Program-made: the position numbers and the translations under genes
Shown here: in pieces, positions 9,003 to 18,606 of the stretch
How the letters are laid out: each line of letters begins with the position of its first letter
Numbering within the stretch: position 1 is the first letter of the stretch
The notes under the pieces: generated by a model
The model's database searches: none
What the model saw: only the letters and a program-made list of their open reading frames with translations
Told to the model about the DNA's origin: nothing
Assembly (NCBI GenBank): GCA_001931905.2
Contig: MSJI02000111.1
Span: forward strand, 62,001 to 126,000
Direction of reading: 5' to 3'
Source of the DNA: Cladosporium sp. IMV 00045
Taxonomy: Eukaryota; Ascomycota; Dothideomycetes; Cladosporiales; Cladosporiaceae
Length of the DNA: 64,000 nt

Positions 9003-11201
9003 CTATGCGAACAAGTCTTCCAACCACTTCAGCTGAATGGCGCTCACGCCCCTAGCGTACGCCTTGTTCGTGAACACGAACTCATTATAGATAAGCGCCT
9101 CCACTTTCCGGCCGAAAAGCACACTGCTTGGATGGATTGCAACGGTCTGATTTCCAACAAAAGTCTTATAGCTTCCATCCGGGCACAAGCGCGCGATATT
9201 GTTCGCAAAGCCAGACAGGAAAGCCTTCAGAATGCGCTCGGTCAGTTCCTCGTCGGCCGCGCGCATGCCCTCGTCATCCCCATCGCTTAAAGAAAAGCCC
9301 TTGGGGAGCAGCTTAGCTTGCAAGCACTGGGCGCGAAGCTGTTTGCGCACGTCCATCACGCTCTGCATAGCTCTGTGGCTGATGAGGTGACGGTCTGCCC
9401 ACGCTTTGCGGTCTGAGTTTTCGGCCGCGTAGGCCTGGACGGCTGCGAGAAGAGTCATGTGGTCGCCAGAGCGGCGGTACAGCTGCCCACGGGCGTCGGC
9501 GGCTTGCTCGCGAGTTTCTTCGGTTTCTGTGTTGACGAAGATGTTCTCGACTGATAGGCAGGCGACGATATCGATTGTCTCGCGCAAGCAAGGCGGGTCT
9601 GAAGTCGCTGAGGCGAGGATGACACGGCCCAATGTTGGGGTTAGAGGAAGCCGAGCGATTGATTTGCCGGTAGCAGAGATGGTGCCGTCTTCGTTCAAAG
9701 CGGAGAGCTGCAGGAGTTGGAGCAGTGCTTTCTCCATTGAATCGCGAGGCGGAGGTGTCAGAAAGGGAAATGAGAGAGGATCTGGCACACCCCTTGACTT
9801 CATCACGAGGACCGCGGCGGAAAGGTCGCAGCGTAGGATCTCTGGGGTGGCGTTCTTTTCCAGACTGTTGTAGCCTTCTTGGGTATAGAGGCGATAACAT
9901 TGACCGGGAGCCTCACGACCGGCACGACCCTTGCGTTGATCGGCTGATGAGCGTGAAATTGGCTTGATAAGGAGAGAGTCAAGAGCAAGGCGGTTTCGAA
10001 ATTGCTTAATCTTGGCTTTGCCGGTGTCGACCACAAATCGAACGCCTGGGACTGTAACGGAAGTTTCCGCAATGTTGGTGGAAAGGATGACTTTACGGGT
10101 GTTTGGTGGTGCAGGCTGGAAAATTCGTTGCTGAGCATGTTGAGGAAGTGCCGCAAACAGAGGGAGTACAAGAAGTTTGGGATAGTCTTCTGTCAGGTTC
10201 GTGGCATATTCTTCAAGGAGCTTTTGCAGGCTCTGGATCGTTTCTTGACCGGTCAAGAATACGAGAATGTCGCCAGGCATCGGTTCTTTGCAATGTATCT
10301 GGAAGACACGCTCGAAAGCGGTCTGTAGCACATCGTCGGTTGGTCGGTCGAGGTAAGAGAGCTTCACGGGATACTGTCTGCCCTCCACGTGACAGGTCGC
10401 GACCGGTTTTGGTGTGAATTTTGACTTGCTTGGTAATTTGCCGTTGCTCTGCACTTGTGTGGCGGTTTCATCCCCGACTTTCTCATCATCGTCAGCACCG
10501 TCAACACCCAAGACATCGCCACTCGGCATCGGCTCGTCAAAAAAGCGGGCAATGCCCTCCACGTCAGCAGTGGCACTCATGACCACCACCTTCAATGGCA
10601 CCTTTCTCTTCTTGTTGATTCCCTTGACAAGACCTTTCAAGAAACCCAGAATGAGATCGACATTCACACTCCTCTCATGAACTTCATCGACCACCACGCA
10701 GCTGTACTGGCTCATCGCGGAATCTCGCAACATCTCCTGCAACAGCATGCCCTCGGTCAGATACTTGATACGCGTGCTTGGACCGGTCGATTCGTCGAAT
10801 CGGACGCTGTAGCCGACTTTGCTGGCGGGACTGGATTTTCCCAAGGGAGTGCCCATTTCCTCTGCCACTCGGCGAGCCAAGCTGATGGCCGCCACTCGAC
10901 GCGGCTGGGTGACGGCTACACATTTGGAGCACCACTTGGACTCGAGCAGGAACTGAGGAAGCTGTGTCGATTTACCAGAACCAGTTTCACCAGAGAGCAC
11001 AAGGACGTCGTTTTCTTCCAGGGCTTTCTTGATGTCCTGCTGTCGGGTCCAGATCGGCAACTTTTTTCGCGATTCCAATAATTTGATCTTCTTGTTGTGC
11101 AAAGGGTTGTTCTGTTTGGGGGCATCTTGACGTTTTCTCTTAGTACCATTTGCTGGTCCATGTGACGGTTTTGTCGACATCTTGGACTGCTCGATAGCCA
11201 T
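9003..11201 (-). CDS. DHR2: DEAH-box RNA helicase, Dhr2-like
   Basis: Single exon, 732 residues, close to yeast Dhr2 (735), a nucleolar ATP-dependent RNA helicase needed for 18S rRNA maturation. Visible motifs: Walker A GETGSGKST (residues 71-79), TQPRRVAA (98-105), DEVH box (172-175), SAT (209-211), STNIAETSVT, and QRKGRAGR (motif VI). Helicase-associated and OB-fold-like regions follow to the C-terminus. The basic N-terminus (KRKRQDAPKQ) fits nuclear import. A second Met at residue 8 is an alternative start. It shares a 306-bp divergent promoter with the RGG/HAD gene. DHX33-like naming is possible, but length and the short N-terminus favour Dhr2. Confidence 0.9.
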   Translation of the reverse strand: MAIEQSKMSTKPSHGPANGTKRKRQDAPKQNNPLHNKKIKLLESRKKLPIWTRQQDIKKALEENDVLVLSGETGSGKSTQLPQFLLESKWCSKCVAVTQPRRVAAISLARRVAEEMGTPLGKSSPASKVGYSVRFDESTGPSTRIKYLTEGMLLQEMLRDSAMSQYSCVVVDEVHERSVNVDLILGFLKGLVKGINKKRKVPLKVVVMSATADVEGIARFFDEPMPSGDVLGVDGADDDEKVGDETATQVQSNGKLPSKSKFTPKPVATCHVEGRQYPVKLSYLDRPTDDVLQTAFERVFQIHCKEPMPGDILVFLTGQETIQSLQKLLEEYATNLTEDYPKLLVLPLFAALPQHAQQRIFQPAPPNTRKVILSTNIAETSVTVPGVRFVVDTGKAKIKQFRNRLALDSLLIKPISRSSADQRKGRAGREAPGQCYRLYTQEGYNSLEKNATPEILRCDLSAAVLVMKSRGVPDPLSFPFLTPPPRDSMEKALLQLLQLSALNEDGTISATGKSIARLPLTPTLGRVILASATSDPPCLRETIDIVACLSVENIFVNTETEETREQAADARGQLYRRSGDHMTLLAAVQAYAAENSDRKAWADRHLISHRAMQSVMDVRKQLRAQCLQAKLLPKGFSLSDGDDEGMRAADEELTERILKAFLSGFANNIARLCPDGSYKTFVGNQTVAIHPSSVLFGRKVEALIYNEFVFTNKAYARGVSAIQLKWLEDLFA

Positions 11202-11507
11202 GTCAGTGATTATGCCTGATCACTTTCTTGTCTTGACGAGACGAGAAAAGTACTCCACGAAGTTTGTATGCTCAGGGCCCAGCAGGTCGGTGGTCGGCGT
11301 TCTGGTTGCCGACGGCCCTTCCCGGCACTAGTCGAGCTTATTCCTCGCGCCTGCCGTCACCCCATTTTCACATGTAATCGATCCTACTCGAAGTTGCCGT
11401 TTTGAACTTCCGGTACCAAACTTACATACAACAACCCAGCACTTTGTCGCGTACTGCAGACGATTCTTCTACTGCAGTCGCGAGACTCTTGATCACCTTC
11501 TACCACC
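11202..11507. promoter_or_regulatory. Divergent promoter between DHR2 and the HAD/RGG gene
   Basis: 306 bp separate the two start codons. Both products are RNA-related, so co-expression is plausible. No specific element is claimed. Confidence 0.55.
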
Positions 11508-13215
11508 ATGTCTGCACCGATGCGCACCGTCACGGCGCTCAAGCGCTGGTCCTGCAGCGACCGTCAGCTTCCCTCTGTCGAGTCCATCAACGCTGTACAT
11601 GTTTACGACTTTGACAACACACGTATGTTGTTTGCGACAGACTTTCTGTTATTGTGTACTCCCTGCTAATCCAAGCTCTCCAGTCTTTTCTTCGCCTTTA
11701 CCAAACAAACAGATCTGGGCGACGACTACCTTCGGCCACCTGCAGGCGCAAGAGTTCTTACACCATGGCGGGTGGTGGCATAATCCGAACATATTGGCTG
11801 CGACTGGTCGTGGTGTCGAGAAGGAAGAACCAAGAGCTTGGGAAGGCTGCTGGAATGAACAGATCGTCGAGCTAGTGCGCCTGAGCATGGAGGATAAGAA
11901 CACACTCACTGTCCTGCTGACAGGCCGAATGGAAGGGCCTTTCTCCGACTTGATCCAACGAATGCTCAAGTCGAAAGGCTTAGAGTTCGACATGGTCTGC
12001 CTGAAGCCTACCGTCAGTCCCAGCGGAGAACAATTCAACAGCACCATGACCTTCAAGCAGGCTCTCCTGCAAGACATCGTCTACACATATTCTTCGGCTG
12101 GCGAGATTCGCGTATACGAAGACCGTCCCAAACACACCAAAGCTTTCCGCGACTATTTCGCCGACATGAACCGCGCGCTCCTCAACGGACCCCAACAACC
12201 TCCACCTCGCCAACCCATCACAGCAGAAGTAATTCAAGTCGCGGAACAAGACAGTTTCATGGACCCGACAACAGAGATCGCCGAAGTCCAACGTATGATC
12301 AATACACACAACTCTGCAATTCTTTCCGACACTGCACCCGCCAACGCCACGCCATACAAACTCAAACGCTCCGTATTCTACACCGGCTACCTCATCTCAC
12401 CCAACGATACGGAGAAGCTCAAAACCCTCGCCATCCCTCCTAACAGCAACATCGATGCTTCAGAACTCAAAATCCTTGCAAACAACATCCTCATCACCCC
12501 GCGCCCAGCTCCCCACTCAATCCTGAAGAAGGTAGGAGGTATCGGAGCCGTACAGCGCTGGCGCGTCACCGGCATCGCCAACCACGAATCTCGCGTGTGG
12601 GCAGCGCGCGTCGCGCCCACAAACCCAGAGACCCAGATTTACACCGAGAACGCAACGCCCTACGTCGTCCTAGCCACACGACGAACAGCAAAACCCATCG
12701 AAGCAAGTCGGATCCGCAACTGGCAGCCCGTGCCCGATCATCAGGCATTCGAATTCGACACCACCGTCGGCGAGAAAGTCCTGCTACGGATCGATGAGGA
12801 AGTGACCGGCGAAGATGAGTACGAAGCGAGCTTTCCGAACGGTAAGAATGCTCGGAAACACCCTCGCGAAGAAGACTTTCCTGCGCTCGGTGCGGCGGCG
12901 AAGAAGGGAGGTGATGCTGGGCAGAAGCAGAACCAGCAATCTCAGCATCAGCCTCAGAAACAGGGCGGTAATGCATGGGCGGGTAACAACAATCGAGGCG
13001 GTGGTGGTATTGGATTCTCCGCGCAGAGAGGGGGAGGTGGAGGGGGTGGTGGTGGCGGCAACCGCGGAGGTCGAGGCGGTGGGCAAGGCTTCCGTGGTGG
13101 AGGAAGGGGTGGAGGCCGAGGTGGTCAAAGAGGCGGCCGTGGTGGACGCGGCGGCTACAGAAGCCTTGATGCGAATGTGGGCTCAGGGTATGGCGGTGGG
13201 AGCATGGAGTATTAG
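11508..13215 (+). CDS. HAD-superfamily, Swiss-Army-Knife RNA repair-like protein with RGG tail
   Basis: Two exons, 11508-11622 and 11684-13215 (GTATGT donor, CAG acceptor), 548 residues. The junction falls inside the HAD motif I: DFDNT is completed to VYDFDNTLFSSPLPN across the intron, which supports the model. HAD motif II is visible as VLLTGR. The N-terminal domain matches the family called HAD domain of Swiss Army Knife RNA repair proteins, suggesting phosphatase or phosphohydrolase chemistry on nucleic acid; the substrate in fungi is unknown. The last about 110 residues are Gln-rich, then a long Gly/Arg RGG array (GGNRGGRGGG and related), typical of RNA-binding proteins. Confidence 0.85.
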
Positions 13216-14156
13216 TAGTTGCAGATGCTCCTGAAGCAATGGTCCTTGCGGCGAATTTCCACATGGCGCTGAGGGACCGGTTGTGCTAATGGCGCTTCGC
13301 TTGAGGATTGTACGATCATGATACGAAATACCTATTTCTGCTACTAGCAAGATCGATGTCGTCTTGCTGAGTGGTGTCAGGCGGACACTTGCGAACATCG
13401 AATATTCGATTTGATACCCAGCTTGAGGCGTACTACTAGTAAGGAATTCAATACCAATCACCTCTTTAAGGTTCAAACTCCTTGCAACCCAGCTAGACCC
13501 CAGTTCACCCATCACCCTACCTCGCTCCCATTTCTTGCCATGCGATTCTCAAATTGACTGGCTTGATTCAACGTTCTCTACGGTTTCATATTAACACCAT
13601 CAATGAGCGGTATCATCAAGCCGTTGTGATCAGAAAACCTATGGCTGAATCCAACATTTTTGCTCTATGAAACTTTCGAATCGCTAACTGCATCTTGCAT
13701 GGCCGTGAGATCTGCATGTCCATGAAGCAATTGCGCCCATTGAATGCCATCTACCATCATCAAGAGTCTTCGGCTTCTACGTCGAATTCGAATCTCTCGT
13801 CGACGTTACTGCGTTCATATCCTGCAACGAAAGCATTGTACAACGCAAACCTCCCGCATCCATATCATCAACTGGAGAGTCGTCAATGTAGCGACCAGAG
13901 CATTCACCATCTTCATCAAAAACCACAATGGTTCTACTTGAGAGGCTCCTTCTCACAGTATGTATGCTCCGTTCGCCTTTCTCAACACCAAGGATCATCG
14001 GAAACCATCAATCACCAAACCATCGAACGCTCATCCAACCTCACTAACAAGCAAAACTGCATCGATCGAAACAACACCGTCCCAGCATAATCATCAACAC
14101 CAACCCCTCCCCCCAAATCTCCCTAACCCCAAAGACCAACAGAAAAAGCCTCCCCC
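13216..14156. other. Intergenic spacer
   Basis: 941 bp between the RGG gene and the small ORF. A C-rich, A/C-biased tract occupies about 14050-14157. I see no gene with coding character. Confidence 0.5.
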
Positions 14157-14459
14157 ATGTGCACCCTACACACGCACCTCCACCCCTCGTGCGCCCACGA
14201 CACAACCCGCGGCACGGGCTCAGAAGGCACGCGCTCCCGCGTCATCACCTGCCGGGCATACGAGCTCACACGCCGGCTCTGTAACCCTCTGACAGGGATC
14301 GAGCGCGCCTACGTCCGCCGCGCCTGGTGCGATTGGTGTATTATGAAAGGCGCGGATTTGGCGTTCGCCAAGGGACTCGATAGGCAGATTTATTGTGAGA
14401 GTATGGGCGTGGGGATGGGGAGGTTGGTGGAGAAGTATTCGGGGTGGAGGGTTAGGTAG
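14157..14459 (+). CDS. Small hypothetical protein, 100 residues
   Basis: ORF beginning MCTLHTHLHPSCAHD, with five more cysteines (ITCRAYEL, RRLCNPL, AWCDWC) and a charged C-terminus. It has a GC-rich, coding-like third-position bias from about 14200 onward. There is no signal peptide, and I do not recognise a family, although short fungal proteins starting with a Cys/His cluster and ending in a WCxxC-like motif are common. An overlapping ORF in another frame (13960-14292) looks less coding. It could be chance. Confidence 0.4.
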   Translation: MCTLHTHLHPSCAHDTTRGTGSEGTRSRVITCRAYELTRRLCNPLTGIERAYVRRAWCDWCIMKGADLAFAKGLDRQIYCESMGVGMGRLVEKYSGWRVR

Positions 14460-16089
14460 GCTGGCGCTGGGGATGGGGATGGGGATGTCCTGGGGTTTCT
14501 GTAGAAGGGAACAGTGGGGTGATTCTGACAGTCGGAATGGCGTTTTGCTATTTTCTAGTTTATACCCTTCTGCGTAGATCTTTCATGATTACATGATACC
14601 GCTTTCGTGTCAGACATCTCTCGCAGGTCGATGCATGTAATCGATCTTTCAGAAGGATTGAAGATCCTCGACATCTTCTGCCATTTTGCTCGGCAATCGT
14701 TTGGGGATGTTGGCGGAGTAGATCCCCATTGGAAAGGGTTTGAGGAATGGTGCCGGTGATGATATTTATGACGATATTGATGGCGAGGGGGATATGCACA
14801 CAATTTACATATATCCGACATCGCCTGCGCTATCTCAAAATCGAGCTGCTCAATATTTCCCGCATCGGCTGATACTTGCAGTGCACAGTCACGAACGACA
14901 TCATCAACCACGCTGACCTCAAAATGCAAGCTGTAGTAAGAAGGCATGTCGTCAGATTAACCTCGAAAGAAAGGGCGTTACAGTGTGAGACAGGGTCGGC
15001 GTCGCGTCGCTCCTACAGGTAGGAAACTTCAGGAACCCCGGCCACGGCTGGAAGACAGCGTTGGGAGATGATGATTGTTGGTACGTGGCAGGATATGTCG
15101 GTCAACCAGTAGACGTGTCGAGCCAATTTCATCTTGAGATAGTAACTGCTGTCGTAGCTGTATTGGAGATATGGGCTCTGTCAGGTGAACATACTGCGCT
15201 GATGGCTCGGCGGTGATGTGCTGTTCGATGGGGCGAGTAGTGAGAGACGACTGTGAAGAAGCCTGGGCGTGCCTCACTTGACAGCGCTACACAGCTTTAG
15301 CAAAATCAGGGAACAAAGCCGTTATAGGAAAGAGTAAGACATTCAACCGATGCTGTGAGTGCGGTCCAACGCCCTCCACGTTGCTGTAAAGGCTAAAATG
15401 TGAGGCTGCCGCCCAGAAAGGCATAGCGTCAGGAACAAAGTAGGCGGGAAGAGGCGGTAAGCGGACGGCAGAGACGAGCCGCAGCTTTTTTGTGGAGAAT
15501 GTGACGTTCGGGTGCCTGGCCAACGGCTGGCATACTGGTATTTACGTGGCTGGCAAGCGGGTCGTCTTAGAAGTAGAGATGGCTGGGAGTGCCAGCCTCC
15601 TCCTAGCCTCTCTGATTTCACGGTACGCGCACGCTCGCCGTAGAGTCTGTACTAGCAATTGGGAATCCTATCAAGCTAAGCAAAACTCCCTTCTCCTCTT
15701 CCTCCACTTATCCTTCCGCCGAGAGGAAACAACTCCATCAAACCACTGTTCTGACCATCCATCTGGCGTTGCTGCAGAGACGAGACGACGACAAAACTCC
15801 CAAAGGGAAAGCCAAGCGCCTTCCTGAACCACGACAACGGTCGCAGGTCGTCCCCCACAAACGTCTATCCTTGAAGAATCGAGAAGCATTCCAGCGGAAA
15901 CAAGAACAATCGATCAGACAATACCCAACATTCTTTTCTCCAACAAGATCAGACGACACCGACTGAAAGAGGCCGCGGCGCATTCCAACACCACTTCAAT
16001 CGCTTCTCCCGTCCCAGACGGGCGGAGTTCGTTCGCTCAATAGGGTGCCATCCCCAACACCAGACAGCCGGTAGACCGTCTCTACCACG
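14460..16089. other. Intergenic, FIG1 5' region
   Basis: 1.6 kb without a convincing gene. A pyrimidine-rich tract near 15685-15730 is typical of fungal promoters or 5' UTRs and probably belongs to the FIG1 gene. Confidence 0.45.
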
Positions 16090-17035
16090 ATGCCGAACGT
16101 ACGGTTCGCCGTGGGCCTTCAGCGCTTGATTCCCTTTCTGGGTTATCACCATGTGCTCATGATACTGATCGCAATAGCAATCATACTACTATGTGAGTAT
16201 CCGAGAGTCTTCTCGAATGAACGACTTGACCAAATGAACTGTTTCGCTAACATGACTTCACAGCACTCCTCCTAGCAGGCTGCTCATCCTCCTCGCCTCT
16301 CATCCCCGGCATCTTCCTCATCAACTTCTTCTACGAAGACTACACGCCCGTTTACGATCCCACACAAGTCGATCCCGGCGTTTCGGCAGCCATTGCCAAC
16401 ATTGTCGGTAGAGCAGAACTCGAAGTGCGCGTCGGATACTTTGGCCTCTGCGCCAACACCAACGGCGCCTTCCTCTGCTCCAACAACGCCACCGCGCTCG
16501 CTGAACGCATCAACATCGACCAAGATCCTCTGAACTTGATCTGGATTGCCAACACGTTCAAGAATGCCGTCGTCTTCCCTTATCTCCTGTAAGGCACACC
16601 GTCCTGCTCAATCTCCAATCATGAGAATACGTCCACTGACAAACAACCCTCAATAGTATCGTGGCCATCATCCTCGCCTTCGTCACCTTCCTCCTCCTCG
16701 CCACCTTCCCCGGCTGGCACGAAGAGCGCGACGCCCGCACCGGCTCCGACATCGACATCAAGCCCTTCCCCTCGCGGCCCGTGTCGCAAGTGGCTCTGGC
16801 GCTGATCTTCATCGCGTCCATCTTCGTGCTCGTCTCGGTGCTGTGGCAACACACGGCGTCCGTGGCGGGCGCGCAGGTGGCGCAGGATTTCGGCAACGGG
16901 AGCGTCAGGAGCGGAGTCGGCACCAGTGCTATGGTGTTGGGTTGGTTTGCTTTCGCGCTCTTCATCATCGTCACTATCGGTCTGCTCGTCATGATTCTGA
17001 GCATTCACTTGCTGGACCGTTTGACGGATGAGTGA
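16090..17035 (+). CDS. FIG1: Fig1-family membrane protein (mating/Ca2+ influx regulator)
   Basis: Three exons: 16090-16192, 16264-16588 and 16657-17035 (donors GTGAGT and GTAAGG, acceptors CAG and TAG); 268 residues. The introns restore one frame across a first TM segment (VLMILIAIAIILLSLLLAG), an extracellular loop, and three further TM helices (IVAIILAFVTFLLLATF; ALALIFIASIFVLVSVLW; WFAFALFIIVTIGLLVMIL). The loop carries the family signature GYFGLC and a second cysteine (FLCSNN). Fig1 proteins act in the plasma membrane in low-affinity Ca2+ entry and cell fusion during mating, and also in hyphal growth and sexual development in filamentous fungi. The start is the first Met before the TM segment. 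Function is from family knowledge. Confidence 0.87.
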
Positions 17036-18378
17036 GCGGTTTGATTGCGCTGGGAGATTGAGAAGAGCTAGAGGTCATAAATCATGGGAGAAGTTCGAAC
17101 AAGGCAAAGCAACGCCAGGATGCACGAACAGCGCAAAAGCCAAATGTCGTCGTCAACAAGAACGCCGAAAAAGTCACATCCACACTCCCTGAGACCTCGT
17201 CTTCTCTCAACTCCGCCAAACCTCAACACCAAAACCCCCACTTCCACGTCCCGACCCACGACACGACCCATCCCACGACTCTCACGCCCCCAGAAACCTC
17301 ACAACAAGAAACCCTCATCCCCTCACGATAACAAAACAATACAGAATGTCCATAATTGTCAACGCTTCAGCGAACACAAATCAACACTTTCAGCAGATCC
17401 GCACAAAACCACCCAAAAAAAAAAAAAGACTAATAGCATTAAAACGCATCACCGCATCGGCGTCGATTCATGAGCAGTTCTCCGACTTTCACGGAGTACA
17501 TGGCATAGGAGGCAGGGGTAAACCGGACGGCGTTCTACTGGTTTTTCGAAGTTTGCTTTGCTTTTCCTCATTCTCTCCTTCTTTTCTTCCATTTTCTTTC
17601 CCAAGTTGTGGGAAAGCGGCTCAATTTTCGTCAAGATTGGAATACTGCATCACGAGGCGAGCGCTTCTGTAAAGGAAAAGGACGTCGGCACCCCCCGACG
17701 GACGGATTGTATCTGTACGCAATGGCTTGGATGGAAACGCTGCAGTCATCGTTGCTCTTTTCGTCGTCTTTGCTTCCGGCCTTTCATCTCCCTGTTTCTA
17801 ATTCACCCTTTCATTCGGGACAGACTGGACAGGGGGAGTCTTTTTTCTTGCGATTGTAGATAGTCAAGGGGCAAGGAACGGAAAGACATGCATGAGCGAA
17901 CGATTGGGCGGATGGGCTTGGATAAGGAATAGGAATAGGATACAATGATCGAACAAAATTCAAATGTGTGAAGAATATTGCATATACAAATCATACTCCC
18001 CTTCTCAATTGTCCGTCTGTCAATGATCCATGAATCCTCACCAAGTGCTCCAGGCAGAGAAGAAGTGGCACAGCATGTCGCTCGGGCTTGCGCAACATAC
18101 GATCAAGTCAAGTCAATCACCTCTCGTCAAGAATGGAGATGTTTTTTCAACGGCGCGCCATCGCTGGCGCTTTTTTGTCATTTTCTGGGGGGTATCTCAT
18201 GCATGCTAGCTAGGTATGTTGTGCTGGGCTCGAAACAGTCGCAAAAAGCAGAAGCAAAGCAGAATCAGAGATCAGTAAAGACAGACAGACAGACTCAAAT
18301 TCCCTCTCAGCTCGTTTTGTTTCCTCCAGGCCGGTGTGCTGGCTGGCCGTTCGCGCGCGTATTCGCTATGGTATGCTT
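17036..18378. other. Intergenic spacer between FIG1 and Argonaute 3' ends
   Basis: No coding sequence recognised. It contains a 13-A run near 17416-17428 and a long pyrimidine-rich tract near 17545-17605. The two flanking genes converge, so a promoter-like tract here is slightly odd, but I see no ORF to go with it. Confidence 0.4.
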
Positions 18379-18383
18379 GGTAG

Positions 18384-18602
18384 TTGATGCTGGTTGTTGT
18401 GGAGAGGTTGAAGGAAATGTGGTGGTGGCTGCAACGGCCTTGGTGAATCGCTCTGCAGGGAGGTGCATTGTGCGCTCACCATGACATGCGTCCTGAATGA
18501 TGTTGGTGTAATTGATGCTGGTACTTGTGGAAAGGTCAAAGAAAGGTGGTGGTGGCTGCAGTGGCCTTGTCGACTCGCTCTGCAGGAAGATGTGTTGTGC
18601 GC
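18384..18602. repeat. Imperfect tandem duplication next to the Argonaute stop codon
   Basis: Two copies of about 92 bp, 18384-18475 and 18512-18602, offset by 127-128 bp. Shared anchors are TTGATGCTGGT, GTGGTGGTGGCTGCA, CGCTCTGCAGG and TTGTGCGC. By eye about 80% identical, differences mostly transitions. The second copy ends 4 bp from the Argonaute stop codon (18607-18609), so both copies lie in its probable 3' UTR. Confidence 0.75.
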
Positions 18603-18606
18603 ACGC

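Noticed and set aside
13960..14292. Plus-strand ORF of 110 codons overlapping the small cysteine ORF
   Set aside because: Pro/Thr/Lys low complexity produced by a C-rich tract; less coding-like than the frame starting at 14157.
14555..14947. Minus-strand ORF of 130 codons
   Set aside because: No domain, no coding bias, and no neighbour or promoter context to support it.
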